A DNA stretch of 61,871 nucleotides from Bacteroidaceae bacterium (lineage in GTDB: Bacteria > Bacteroidota > Bacteroidia > Bacteroidales > Bacteroidaceae): positions 1 to 61,871 of the forward strand of contig JAKSJE010000003.1 of assembly GCA_024398405.1 (NCBI GenBank), in the 5' to 3' direction. Shown in pieces: positions 16,191-24,302 of the stretch. Below the pieces are notes generated by a model. That model saw only the letters and a list, made by a program, of their open reading frames with translations, did no database searches and had not been told where the DNA came from. Numbering within the stretch: position 1 is the first letter of the stretch; each line of letters begins with the position of its first letter. Position numbers and translations under genes: made by a program.

Positions 16191-18054
16191 AATCTAATAC
16201 CATTATTGTTATGTCATCATTTTGTTCTGCACCGTCAGTGAAACTCTTAACCGAGTCAAGCAGCCCCTCTGCCACTTCGGTAGCGCTTGTGACAGTACGT
16301 GACTTTGCTGCAAAATCAATAAGACGGTCATCACCGTAAAGCTTCTTGTCATTGGTCTCGGCTTCCGTTACACCGTCTGTGTATAAAATAAGTCTTGTAC
16401 CACGCTCGATGGTCATTTCCTGACCTTTATATTCGAATTCAGGATACAGTCCTGCTGCCAGATTTGATTCCTCTTCAAGATACCGGGCTTTGCCATCTGG
16501 CGAGATAATAACTATCGGGTTATGACCTGCGTTGCAATAGTCCAGATGACCTGTCTTCAAATCCAGTTTTCCGGCAAACATAGTCACGAACATGGATGTA
16601 CTGTTTCCCTCACAGATAGAGTCGTTTATCCGCGATACAACCTCGTTTATGCTCAGGTTGAGTCCCGATACGAACCTGAACGCACTTCTCGTGAGTGACA
16701 TGAACAGTGCTGCCGGCACTCCCTTCCCCGTCACGTCACCCACTGCAAAGTACAGGACGCCATCCCTGATCACGAAATCATAGAAATCACCACCAACCTC
16801 TTTGGCGGGATACATGATTGCACTGATGAATTCAGGGAAGTTCTTCGGAACCATACCCAACTGGATTTTCCTTGCGATGTCCAGTTCGCTCTCGAACCTC
16901 TGGTTGGCTTTGGTTGTTGCCTCAAGCTGCTTCAGCGACATTTGCATGTCATTGAGTGAATCATGCAGCGTCCTCAGCTCGTCATTTGAACTGATTCTCG
17001 GCAGTTCGGCATCCAGATTGCCATCCTTGATCTGAATGGCATAATCGGAGAACTGTGTAATCGGGAGACTGATCTTCTTGATTGCGCTTCGGATGCAGAT
17101 GTACAAGAGTATCAGTCCGATTATTACCACCAACTGGAATAGCAGGTTCATGGAGTTGAGGTCTTTCAGAATCTCGTCATACGAACACAGGACGTATGCT
17201 GACCATCCGTTGTCCACCTTGCCATAGATACAGAAGCACCTCGTCCCGTTGTAGTAGAACTCCTCCATGCCATCGCCTCCATTCAGAATCTTGTCACTGA
17301 AATCAGTGATGCCGATGAAGTATTTCTCTGCGACCGTGCGGATATTCTCCTTCATGATGAACGACGAATCCGGATATGCCACGAACTGCCCGCGCTCCGA
17401 AATCAATGCTACCATGTTCTTTCGCTCATCACTGTCGGTGTTGATTATTGATGTCAGATTCCCGAGATCGACATCAGCCGTGATTATTGCGAAGACGTTG
17501 CCGATGCTGTCCGTGACTGGCACGGAGAACGTAGTCATCATAGTCATTCCGCCACCTTCGTCATAATATGGCTCACACCAATGAGGTTTCTTGGTCTCTG
17601 CTGATACTTTGAACCATTCTCTCTCGGGATAGACATATTTATCGTTGCCGAGATTGAACGATGTCATCACACTGTCTTCGTTATAGTATGAATAAGGTGC
17701 ATAGTACAAGCCCTTCTCTGCAAAATAATATGGTTTGAAGGCGACTGTGCTGCCCATGATGTTCAAATTGTCTTCCACGAGCTCTTCTGTGACCTTGTAC
17801 ATGTAGTCGGGTTCATGCTGATGTTCCTTGACAATCCAGATAGAGTTCATGACTGCTGACTCCACATTCGAGAGGATTTTCTCGACATCCCCGATTTTCG
17901 CGTCAAGCATGTTCTTGGCGTTGTCTCTTGCGTTACTGGTAATGATAACTCGCGCACGACCGGCAACGAGATACATCGCCACAACGAAAAGCACGGTTGT
18001 CACCACTATAACGTACAGACTCAGTCTTGTTGAGAATGAATTGCTTGTTTTCAT
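16174..18054 (-). CDS. Membrane SpoIIE-family PP2C phosphatase with Cache sensor
   Basis: A 626-residue receptor phosphatase. A membrane helix at about residues 12-32 is followed by a periplasmic double-Cache-like region (about 33-290, with YYNEDSVMTSFNLG and GGGMTMMTTFSVPV), a second helix (about 300-322), a HAMP domain and short coiled coil (about 322-395), and a SpoIIE/PP2C domain from about 405 (MYPAKEVGGDFYDF, FAVGDVTGKGVPAAL, LYTDGVTEA, QNDDITIMVLDY). The metal-binding Asp residues are in place. It should dephosphorylate the STAS protein of the same operon in response to an external small molecule. It overlaps the HD gene start by 4 bp. Confidence 0.93.
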   Translation of the reverse strand: MKTSNSFSTRLSLYVIVVTTVLFVVAMYLVAGRARVIITSNARDNAKNMLDAKIGDVEKILSNVESAVMNSIWIVKEHQHEPDYMYKVTEELVEDNLNIMGSTVAFKPYYFAEKGLYYAPYSYYNEDSVMTSFNLGNDKYVYPEREWFKVSAETKKPHWCEPYYDEGGGMTMMTTFSVPVTDSIGNVFAIITADVDLGNLTSIINTDSDERKNMVALISERGQFVAYPDSSFIMKENIRTVAEKYFIGITDFSDKILNGGDGMEEFYYNGTRCFCIYGKVDNGWSAYVLCSYDEILKDLNSMNLLFQLVVIIGLILLYICIRSAIKKISLPITQFSDYAIQIKDGNLDAELPRISSNDELRTLHDSLNDMQMSLKQLEATTKANQRFESELDIARKIQLGMVPKNFPEFISAIMYPAKEVGGDFYDFVIRDGVLYFAVGDVTGKGVPAALFMSLTRSAFRFVSGLNLSINEVVSRINDSICEGNSTSMFVTMFAGKLDLKTGHLDYCNAGHNPIVIISPDGKARYLEEESNLAAGLYPEFEYKGQEMTIERGTRLILYTDGVTEAETNDKKLYGDDRLIDFAAKSRTVTSATEVAEGLLDSVKSFTDGAEQNDDITIMVLDYGEEI

Positions 18055-18638
18055 CTGTCAGTATTGTTAAAAACCTTGTCAATCAGATTTATGAATTCCT
18101 CATAGGCGAAAGTGCCTTTCAGTTCGCTCAGCGCACAGGCTAATTCTCTGTAATGCCATTCATGTTCCTTTGGGTCACTCGTATGGAACCTTGACCATAG
18201 AGCATCCCCGATCTCACAGTAATCCCTGTAGATAGCCCTCATGTTCGACAACTTGTCTCCAATAGCCACTATCTTGGCGTCGGAGCATGCATTTGCCAGC
18301 CTGCTGATGGCGGCTTGCTTGCGTTCATGCCATGACTCCTCCTTGTTCTTCCCCTCTATCCTCTCCTCACTTTCGGAAGCGACAAGAGAGGCCACTCTCT
18401 CACCGAATTCGTCACGTATTGCCTCAATGCTTACCTCAGTGTCTTCAACCACGTCATGAAGGACGGCTGCGGCGAGGAGCTCCTGATCCGGAGTGATTGT
18501 GGCGACTATCTCCACGGCTTCCAAGGGATGGACTATATAAGGAAAACTCTTGCCACGGCGCTCTGTGCCACTATGGGCGTGCACCGCGAATGTAATGGCC
18601 TTGTCAAGGAGGGAACTGTCAATATTTTTCTTACTCAT
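18051..18638 (-). CDS. Standalone HD-domain alarmone hydrolase (SpoT/MESH1-like)
   Basis: A 195-residue HD phosphohydrolase resembling the hydrolase half of SpoT. The blocks are AHSGTERRGKSFPYIVHPLE, the HD-ED motif AAVLHDVVEDTEVS, the helix AIRDEFGERVASLV, and IVAIGDKLSNMRAI near the C-terminal metal site. These suggest it removes the 3' pyrophosphate of (p)ppGpp. ATG at 18638 is preferred over an upstream TTG at 18647. It starts 5 bp after the stop of a (p)ppGpp synthetase gene and overlaps the phosphatase gene, so synthetase and hydrolase are made together. Hydrolysis of another nucleotide cannot be excluded. Confidence 0.85.
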   Translation of the reverse strand: MSKKNIDSSLLDKAITFAVHAHSGTERRGKSFPYIVHPLEAVEIVATITPDQELLAAAVLHDVVEDTEVSIEAIRDEFGERVASLVASESEERIEGKNKEESWHERKQAAISRLANACSDAKIVAIGDKLSNMRAIYRDYCEIGDALWSRFHTSDPKEHEWHYRELACALSELKGTFAYEEFINLIDKVFNNTDR

Positions 18639-18643
18639 GATGA

Positions 18644-19744
18644 TCAATTTAGGAATGGTAGTTCGTGTGATAGCTCTATCAGTCTTTTGGCGCGGTTTGC
18701 GTTGTAAGGTGATTCACCGTTGAGTGTGTCGAACAGTTTAGTAAGGCCGTGGACACCCCCGCCGTTTTTCAGAATACATACGATACACAGATTCTGCACT
18801 CCTATGTTCGATGCGACGATGTCAAGGTCTGTGCCACCTATCTGGTGAAGTGCCAGACGATAGGCGTCCTCACTGTACTCGTTCTTGATTCTCTCCACGT
18901 CACCTAATGTCTTGCACCCTATCTTGATGAAGATTTTCAGGAATGGCGTCATCGGTGTCTGATGTATCTCAGCCTGATTGATGGCGGCGATTCGTTCTGT
19001 CAGCCTTCTGAATGGCTCAAGCTGAAGGTATCTGCTGAATGAGTCACCATCGAGGTTGACTTCTTCGAACTTACCGTTCTTGACCAGTGCCTCGACCTTG
19101 AAACGGTATTCGTTGATGGTGGTGCGGATTCTGCCGAACTCATCATCTGCCAGCTCGAGCATGCCGGCAAGTCTGTTCAGAGTCCGGAGGTAGTCTTTCG
19201 GAGCATCAATACCTGACTTGTAGCCGATGTCGTGGTACATGTTAGCCCATACATGCTGGAGTGCTGTACGCATCTGGAGCTCGAACCTGAATTCATTCAG
19301 CTCAGGCGTTGACTCGTCATGGAACAGTGATTTCGGAATGCTGCAGATGTAGTGAAGGGAGAGATACCCGAAACTGTTTAGTTCGTGAGTCTTACGCTTA
19401 TCCACAGAGTTCTTCCAGTCGATATCGAAGGTCTTTTCCATGATGGCAGAGATCTTGTCAACGTCATCATTGTAGAATGTGATGACTCTCGTACCGAATA
19501 TGTCTGTCAGATCTGTCAGCGTGGCGTACTTACCACCCTTCAGGCTCAGTTTGCCTGCCAGACTGTCCTCTGTCTTTATCCTGCTCTCTATGGCTGTGAC
19601 GTTGATGTTGTTATCACGGAGACATTTCCTGATACGAGTCACTACAATGTCCTGCATCTTCCTGAACAGGGGGAGGTTCTCTCTGTATTCCTCGATAATC
19701 ATCGAACAGTGCAAGTCCAGCCCGTATTTCTCTATATCCTTCAT
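18644..19744 (-). CDS. RelA/SpoT-type (p)ppGpp synthetase without hydrolase domain
   Basis: A 366-residue protein with a complete alarmone synthetase domain (about residues 50-210): SRIKTEDSLAGKL, the G-loop region LTDIFGTRVITFYNDD, FGYLSLHYI, and the catalytic block FELQMRTALQHVWANMYHD with Glu, Gln and Arg. No HD, TGS or ACT domains are present. About 150 extra C-terminal residues of unrecognised fold distinguish it from minimal small alarmone synthetases. The hydrolase function lies in the next gene. The start overlaps plsC by 4 bp. Synthesis of (p)ppGpp or pGpp is the likely role; a tRNA- or nucleotide-modifying toxSAS activity is an alternative because toxSAS proteins share this fold and often have hydrolase antitoxins. 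Confidence 0.87.
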   Translation of the reverse strand: MKDIEKYGLDLHCSMIIEEYRENLPLFRKMQDIVVTRIRKCLRDNNINVTAIESRIKTEDSLAGKLSLKGGKYATLTDLTDIFGTRVITFYNDDVDKISAIMEKTFDIDWKNSVDKRKTHELNSFGYLSLHYICSIPKSLFHDESTPELNEFRFELQMRTALQHVWANMYHDIGYKSGIDAPKDYLRTLNRLAGMLELADDEFGRIRTTINEYRFKVEALVKNGKFEEVNLDGDSFSRYLQLEPFRRLTERIAAINQAEIHQTPMTPFLKIFIKIGCKTLGDVERIKNEYSEDAYRLALHQIGGTDLDIVASNIGVQNLCIVCILKNGGGVHGLTKLFDTLNGESPYNANRAKRLIELSHELPFLN

Positions 19745-20457
19745 AGTCCTTCTCCGATTATGTCATGGACCTCCTGCATGAACACCTTTGTGGGGATGCC
19801 TTTCCTGTCATCGACAGTCACAGGATGATGCACCGTGATAGTGAGCTTATGGCGCGTGATGCTCAAGGCCTTTCTGTTGAATGCCTCGAAGCCGCCGGTC
19901 AGGGTCATCGGGACAATCGGCAGCCCTATGTCATTGGCAAGCATGAAGGCGCCTCGCTTGAACTCCCCGAGCTTCCCGTCATGGGTGCGTGTGCCCTCGG
20001 GGAAAATCACCATCGACATCCCACCTCGCAAGGTCTTCTTTGACTGTTCAACGGCCTGCTGGATTGAGGTCCTGCTGTCGCCTACATATATCTGATGCGT
20101 ATTCTCGCAAGCCCAGCCCACGACCGGCATCTTCCTCAGATACTCCTTCATCATCCATTTGAAACTATGCCGCAAGTATCCGTAGCAGACGAAGATGTCC
20201 AGATAGCTCTGGTGGTTGGCAATGAATATATACGACTGTCTTGGATCCAACATCTCCATCCCTCTCACTTCAACGGGCAGCAGGAACAGCAGGCAGGTGG
20301 TTCTTCCCCACCAGTGCGTCACTCGTGTATAGACCTTGTCACCGAATGGGAACAAAGCAGTGGCGCTGCTTACCAAAGCAGTGAACAATGTGTCGAGCAC
20401 GAAAAGCGGCAGAGCCACCACAACGCAGTATATCTTATAGACTAACCTCATCAGCAT
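19741..20457 (-). CDS. plsC: 1-Acyl-sn-glycerol-3-phosphate acyltransferase
   Basis: Acylates lysophosphatidic acid to phosphatidic acid in phospholipid synthesis. The 238-residue protein has an N-terminal membrane segment (YKIYCVVVALPLFVLDTLF). It has the acyltransferase motif I ANHQSYLDIF (NHxxxxD) and motif III FPEGTRTHDGKLGEFKRGAF. It overlaps the dihydroorotase gene by 7 bp and the alarmone synthetase gene by 4 bp, in the middle of a long operon. Confidence 0.92.
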   Translation of the reverse strand: MLMRLVYKIYCVVVALPLFVLDTLFTALVSSATALFPFGDKVYTRVTHWWGRTTCLLFLLPVEVRGMEMLDPRQSYIFIANHQSYLDIFVCYGYLRHSFKWMMKEYLRKMPVVGWACENTHQIYVGDSRTSIQQAVEQSKKTLRGGMSMVIFPEGTRTHDGKLGEFKRGAFMLANDIGLPIVPMTLTGGFEAFNRKALSITRHKLTITVHHPVTVDDRKGIPTKVFMQEVHDIIGEGL

Positions 20458-21812
20458 TTGTTCTTGTAGTTGAAAACCAAAGCCATCCCCTTCGTCTCGT
20501 TCACTATGTCACCATTGTGGAAAATCAGGTTCCCATTGACATACGTGCTTTTCACCCTCCATTTGAAAGTATGCTCATCCATCGGGTTCCAGCCACATTT
20601 GCAATAATATTTGGTACCGCGCACCTGCCAGTAAGCCTCAGGATCCACCAAGACCATGTCTGCATAGTATCCTTCCCTGATGAAACCCCTGCGGTCTATG
20701 TTGTAAAGTCTGGCTGGGTTGTGACACATCAGTTCCACGACCTTATCCACCGGGAGCACGCCCTTGTCTGAAAGCTCCAGCATCGAGACGAGTGAGACCT
20801 GTATCATCGGCATTCCTGATGCAGCGTGCAGAGCACCGCCGATCTTGTCTGATAGAAGATGGGGGGCATGATCAGAGGAGACCAAGTCCACAAGCCCGTA
20901 TATCATGCCTTTCCTCAGCGAGTCACGGTCTTCGAGCGATTTCACCGCTGGATCCGTCTTGATTCTCGGACCGAGGAAATCATAGTCCTCGGTATGGAAC
21001 ATCAGGTTTGCGACACAGACCTGTGCCGTGATGCGTTTCTCTTCGAGCGTAGCGTTCTGGAAAAGCCAAAGCTCTTTCTCTGAGGAAATCTGGGCGACGT
21101 GCAATCTCGCTCCCGTCTCCCTCGCTATCAGCACTGCCCTGAGGGTCGCATTGAAACACGCGTCCACGTTACATATCCTTGAATGATACCTCACCGGAAA
21201 GTCGTTCTGACCCTTGAAACGCTTCATCAGCTGTTTGATGTTGTCCTTGATCGTGGTGCGATCCTCGCAATGTACCACGACAAGCACTGGCGACTGCTCC
21301 ATTATTTTCTTCAGTGTCTTGTCCTGCCGGCTGGCAGACTTACCGAGACTGTCATCGTCCATATACACCTTCACACCGCATACATGAGCCGGATCCAGAT
21401 TCTTCAGCGTATCGATATTGCTCTTGGTGCCTCCGTAGTAAAACGAATAATTCACATGGCTCTTTTCAGCGGCCAGTCGGAACTTGTCCTCCAGAAGCAC
21501 GATGCTCGTGGTGGCGGGAACAGTAGTAGGATTATCCATGAACGAAGTCACTCCGCCAGCGGCTGCCGCACGGCTTTCAGAGTCGATGTCGCCTTTCGAG
21601 GTAAGCCCCGGCTCACGGAAATGCACCTGACTGTCTATCACGCCAGGCAACAGGTACAGTCCGTCGGCCTCGACGACCTCGTCACCTTCCGATGGCATGA
21701 TGTCGCAGCGACCCCTCCCGACCTTGGTGATGAAGCTGCCATCACTTACCACGAAACCCTTGAATGTCTCGCCTTCGTTGACTATCGTAGCGTTTATGAT
21801 AATCGTCCTCAT
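20451..21812 (-). CDS. pyrC: Dihydroorotase
   Basis: Amidohydrolase that interconverts carbamoyl-aspartate and dihydroorotate in pyrimidine synthesis. The 453 residues contain the metal-site blocks DSQVHFREPGLTSKG, VKVYMDDDSLG with the candidate carboxylated Lys, VVVHCED, RLHVAQISS and SSDHAPHLL. The first motif is DxQxH rather than DxHxH; I recall this as the normal form in the Bacteroidetes dihydroorotase subfamily rather than a defect. It overlaps the glycosyltransferase gene upstream by 4 bp and plsC downstream by 7 bp. Confidence 0.92.
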   Translation of the reverse strand: MRTIIINATIVNEGETFKGFVVSDGSFITKVGRGRCDIMPSEGDEVVEADGLYLLPGVIDSQVHFREPGLTSKGDIDSESRAAAAGGVTSFMDNPTTVPATTSIVLLEDKFRLAAEKSHVNYSFYYGGTKSNIDTLKNLDPAHVCGVKVYMDDDSLGKSASRQDKTLKKIMEQSPVLVVVHCEDRTTIKDNIKQLMKRFKGQNDFPVRYHSRICNVDACFNATLRAVLIARETGARLHVAQISSEKELWLFQNATLEEKRITAQVCVANLMFHTEDYDFLGPRIKTDPAVKSLEDRDSLRKGMIYGLVDLVSSDHAPHLLSDKIGGALHAASGMPMIQVSLVSMLELSDKGVLPVDKVVELMCHNPARLYNIDRRGFIREGYYADMVLVDPEAYWQVRGTKYYCKCGWNPMDEHTFKWRVKSTYVNGNLIFHNGDIVNETKGMALVFNYKNKC

Positions 21813-22522
21813 AGACCTAACCTGAGTCTGATAACGCCCAAAAGCGCTTCGCTGAATATGCCACCGCTCATCTTCGATGTGCCTTCCACCCTGTTGACGA
21901 ATATCACAGGCACCTCCTTTATCCTGAATCCAAGCCTGTTCGCCGTGTACTTCATCTCTATCTGGAAGGCATATCCCTTGAATCTGATGGCATCCAGGTT
22001 AATCGCCTCCAGCACCTCTCTTCTGTAGCAAACGAAACCAGCGGTCGTGTCATTGATTTTCATGCCAGTGACAAACCTGACATATTTCGACGCGAAATAT
22101 GACATAAGCACCCTGCTCATAGGCCAGTTCACCACATTCACGCCTGTGATGTATCTCGAGCCGATAGCCACGTCGTTGCTTTCGTCATGGCAGGCTTTGT
22201 ACAACCTCGGCAGGTCATCAGGATTGTGAGAGAAATCAGCATCCATCTCAAACACATAATCATAGCTATGCTCCAGACACCATTTGAAACCGGTGATGTA
22301 TGCGGTGCCAAGACCGAGTTTGCCAGAGCGCTCGATGATGAACAACCTGTCCCCGAATTCATCAGCCATCAGTTTCTTGACGATGTCAGCAGTGCCGTCA
22401 GGACTACCATCCTCGATCACGAGGATGTGAAATGCCTTATTCAGCGCAAACACAGCCCTGATGATTCTCTCAATGTTCTCCTTCTCGTTGTATGTCGGGA
22501 TGATTACGATGCTGTCAGTCAT
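21809..22522 (-). CDS. Polyprenol-phosphate mannose synthase-like GT2 glycosyltransferase
   Basis: A GT-A fold family 2 transferase resembling dolichyl/undecaprenyl-phosphate mannosyltransferases. Seen: the nucleotide-binding start IVIIPTYNEKENIERII, IEDGSPDGTADIVK, the DxD in EMDADFSHNPDDLP, and GFVCYRREVLEAI. It has no C-terminal membrane helices, so it is the soluble form of about 237 residues. The ATG at 22522 is chosen because the promoter at 22541-22571 places transcription start just upstream; a longer frame to 22603 would run through that promoter. It is the first gene of the operon that continues through pyrC, plsC and the alarmone and partner-switch genes. Confidence 0.88.
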   Translation of the reverse strand: MTDSIVIIPTYNEKENIERIIRAVFALNKAFHILVIEDGSPDGTADIVKKLMADEFGDRLFIIERSGKLGLGTAYITGFKWCLEHSYDYVFEMDADFSHNPDDLPRLYKACHDESNDVAIGSRYITGVNVVNWPMSRVLMSYFASKYVRFVTGMKINDTTAGFVCYRREVLEAINLDAIRFKGYAFQIEMKYTANRLGFRIKEVPVIFVNRVEGTSKMSGGIFSEALLGVIRLRLGL

Positions 22523-22540
22523 ATTAACACTGTTAAACTG

Positions 22541-22571
22541 CAAATTTAGTGTAAAAAGAGCGAACGACAAA
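22541..22571 (-). promoter_or_regulatory. Promoter of the GT2-pyrC-plsC-alarmone operon
   Basis: On the minus strand TTTG (22571-22568) is followed after 19 nt by TAAATTTG (22548-22541), matching TTTG-N19-TAnnTTTG. The predicted leader is only about a dozen nucleotides. It is the only clear promoter for the run of genes down to at least 15795. Confidence 0.75.
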
Positions 22572-22712
22572 ATAAAACAGGTGTTTTTTTCATAGCAAAC
22601 CACTCAATTCACCCCTACAAAGCCCAATTCACCCCATAGGCACGATTTTTTCGTGGAAGAGTACGTTTTTGTGTGTTTGCGGGCTTCCCGCTGCCACGTC
22701 CTATTGCCTGAG

Positions 22713-24107
22713 TTATCTTCTGAACTGCCACCAGTCAAGTTTCATGGTGCCAGCCTCGCTTGCTTCCTCGAAAGTGAATACGATGTCATGAATGCCGGTT
22801 ACTTTGCCCTGTATCCTTGTGGAGCATTCCGTCAGCTTGCCGTTGGTGTCGCCCAGCTGCATCCTTGCTATCTCAACTCCATCCTTGCCATCAAGTCTTA
22901 TGACCAAGAGCACACGTCCTCCGTCCGATGCGTATCTGAGAAGAAACCTTTTTGCTTTCTTGATGCCGAAATCCACGTTCTTAACCCTGATGCTGCTGTT
23001 CTCGGATATGTCTGACACATACACCCCGGTTGCCTCGTTGCCGACCACCTTGATGTGTTCTCCACAGTTCATGGTTTCCGCCTGCTGACGGATGTAAGGG
23101 CTCAGCGTGGCAATTGCCGGCACACCTGCATCTGTGGCTTTGAGCTCCGGGATGGTTCCGTCGGCGTTGTATCTGAATTCCTCTATGGCGAACGAACGTG
23201 AGAAGCCGCCACCTCCTGGAAGTCGGCCTGTATGATAGACGAAATAGGACTTTCCCTTGTAGTCGATTACTCCGCTATGATTAGTGAACGAGCCGGTGTC
23301 TTGCAAAGGCATCACCTGCCCCTGGTAGAGCCATGGACCTTCTGGGCTGTCGCTCATGGAGTATGCTATGTGTTCAGGAACGCCGCCCGCGGCATACGAG
23401 AGGTAATACTTGCCGTCTCTCTTACTGAGCCACGGGCCTTCCTCGTAGGCATCCCTGCCGATGATTTTCTTTTCCTTGTCGTTGTCCTTCACCCCACCGA
23501 AGGACTGTGCCGTCATCGGCACTGTCACCCATCCGTTGTCGCCCACCGATGTGTCGTATGAGATCATGTCGGGATTCAGCCTGGCATACATTACCTTGTT
23601 GTTTCCCCAGTAAAGATATGCCTGGCCGTCGTCATCTATGAAGACGGTCGGGTCGATGTCCCCACCGGTGTCAGTCCATATCAGCGGTCTGCCTAAGGCA
23701 TCGGTGAATGGACCCGATGGCTTTTTGCTCCGCGCCACCCCGATTCCGTGTTTCCAGTCCTTATCCTTTTGTGCGCAGACATACCAGTAATAGTAGTCAC
23801 CTCTCTTCACGCACTGGCTTGCCCAGGCTGAGTTCTTACCTGCCCAGGCAAAGGCCGAAAGAGGAAGTGCGGACCCATGATCGGTCCAGTTGACCATATC
23901 GACCGTGGAGAACACCCTCCACTCGTTCATTGTGAAGAACCGGCCGCCCTCGTCGATGTCACAATAGACATACAGGCTGTCGTTGCCTTCGTGAATCACC
24001 GGAGCGGGATCGGCTGTGTAGAGATGATGGATACAAGGGTTCTGTGCTTGTACGGAGACCCAAAGTCCGAGCATGCAGATGAGATGAAGAGTCCTGTTCA
24101 TTGTCAA
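22713..24107 (-). CDS. Secreted GH43 glycoside hydrolase with CBM6-like domain
   Basis: Probable arabinofuranosidase or beta-xylosidase. A signal peptide (HLICMLGLWVSVQAQ) precedes a five-bladed GH43 domain at about residues 25-330. The three catalytic acids fit: base Asp in YTADPAPV, modulating Asp in DIDPTVFIDDDG, acid Glu in YEEGPWLSKRDGKYYLSYA. Residues from about 340 (IRQQAETMNCGEHI to MKLDWWQFRR) form a CBM6-like beta-sandwich. It is the last gene of the polysaccharide cluster, 195 bp beyond its neighbour, with its own candidate -7 box at 24230-24237. Confidence 0.88.
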   Translation of the reverse strand: MTMNRTLHLICMLGLWVSVQAQNPCIHHLYTADPAPVIHEGNDSLYVYCDIDEGGRFFTMNEWRVFSTVDMVNWTDHGSALPLSAFAWAGKNSAWASQCVKRGDYYYWYVCAQKDKDWKHGIGVARSKKPSGPFTDALGRPLIWTDTGGDIDPTVFIDDDGQAYLYWGNNKVMYARLNPDMISYDTSVGDNGWVTVPMTAQSFGGVKDNDKEKKIIGRDAYEEGPWLSKRDGKYYLSYAAGGVPEHIAYSMSDSPEGPWLYQGQVMPLQDTGSFTNHSGVIDYKGKSYFVYHTGRLPGGGGFSRSFAIEEFRYNADGTIPELKATDAGVPAIATLSPYIRQQAETMNCGEHIKVVGNEATGVYVSDISENSSIRVKNVDFGIKKAKRFLLRYASDGGRVLLVIRLDGKDGVEIARMQLGDTNGKLTECSTRIQGKVTGIHDIVFTFEEASEAGTMKLDWWQFRR

Positions 24108-24229
24108 GAGTGATATTAATGTCAGTTCAGCGAGAAACAGTTATTGAAAAATTGATAACCAGCGATTCATGGCATCCATGTGATAGCGACAAAACAAGGA
24201 CAAACATGCACCGCTACGGCTACCGGTGG

Positions 24230-24237
24230 CAAAGGTA
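24230..24237 (-). promoter_or_regulatory. -7 element before the GH43 gene at 22713-24107
   Basis: TACCTTTG on the minus strand fits TAnnTTTG. No good -33 is visible. The gene may be transcribed separately from the upstream hydrolase genes. The rest of 24108-24302 shows nothing coding. Confidence 0.45.
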
Positions 24238-24302
24238 CGGATTTTTTTTAATCCGCGGAAATATTTTTGCGGAATCCGATGCCACGGAGCCGTCGGGCGG
24301 TT

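Noticed and set aside
20451..21812. Defective dihydroorotase because the first metal motif is DxQxH
   Set aside because: All other metal and substrate blocks are intact, and I recall this variant as usual in the Bacteroidetes subfamily.
21183..22028. 281-residue + strand frame
   Set aside because: Spans the antisense of both pyrC and the GT2 gene, which have clear motifs and an operon promoter.
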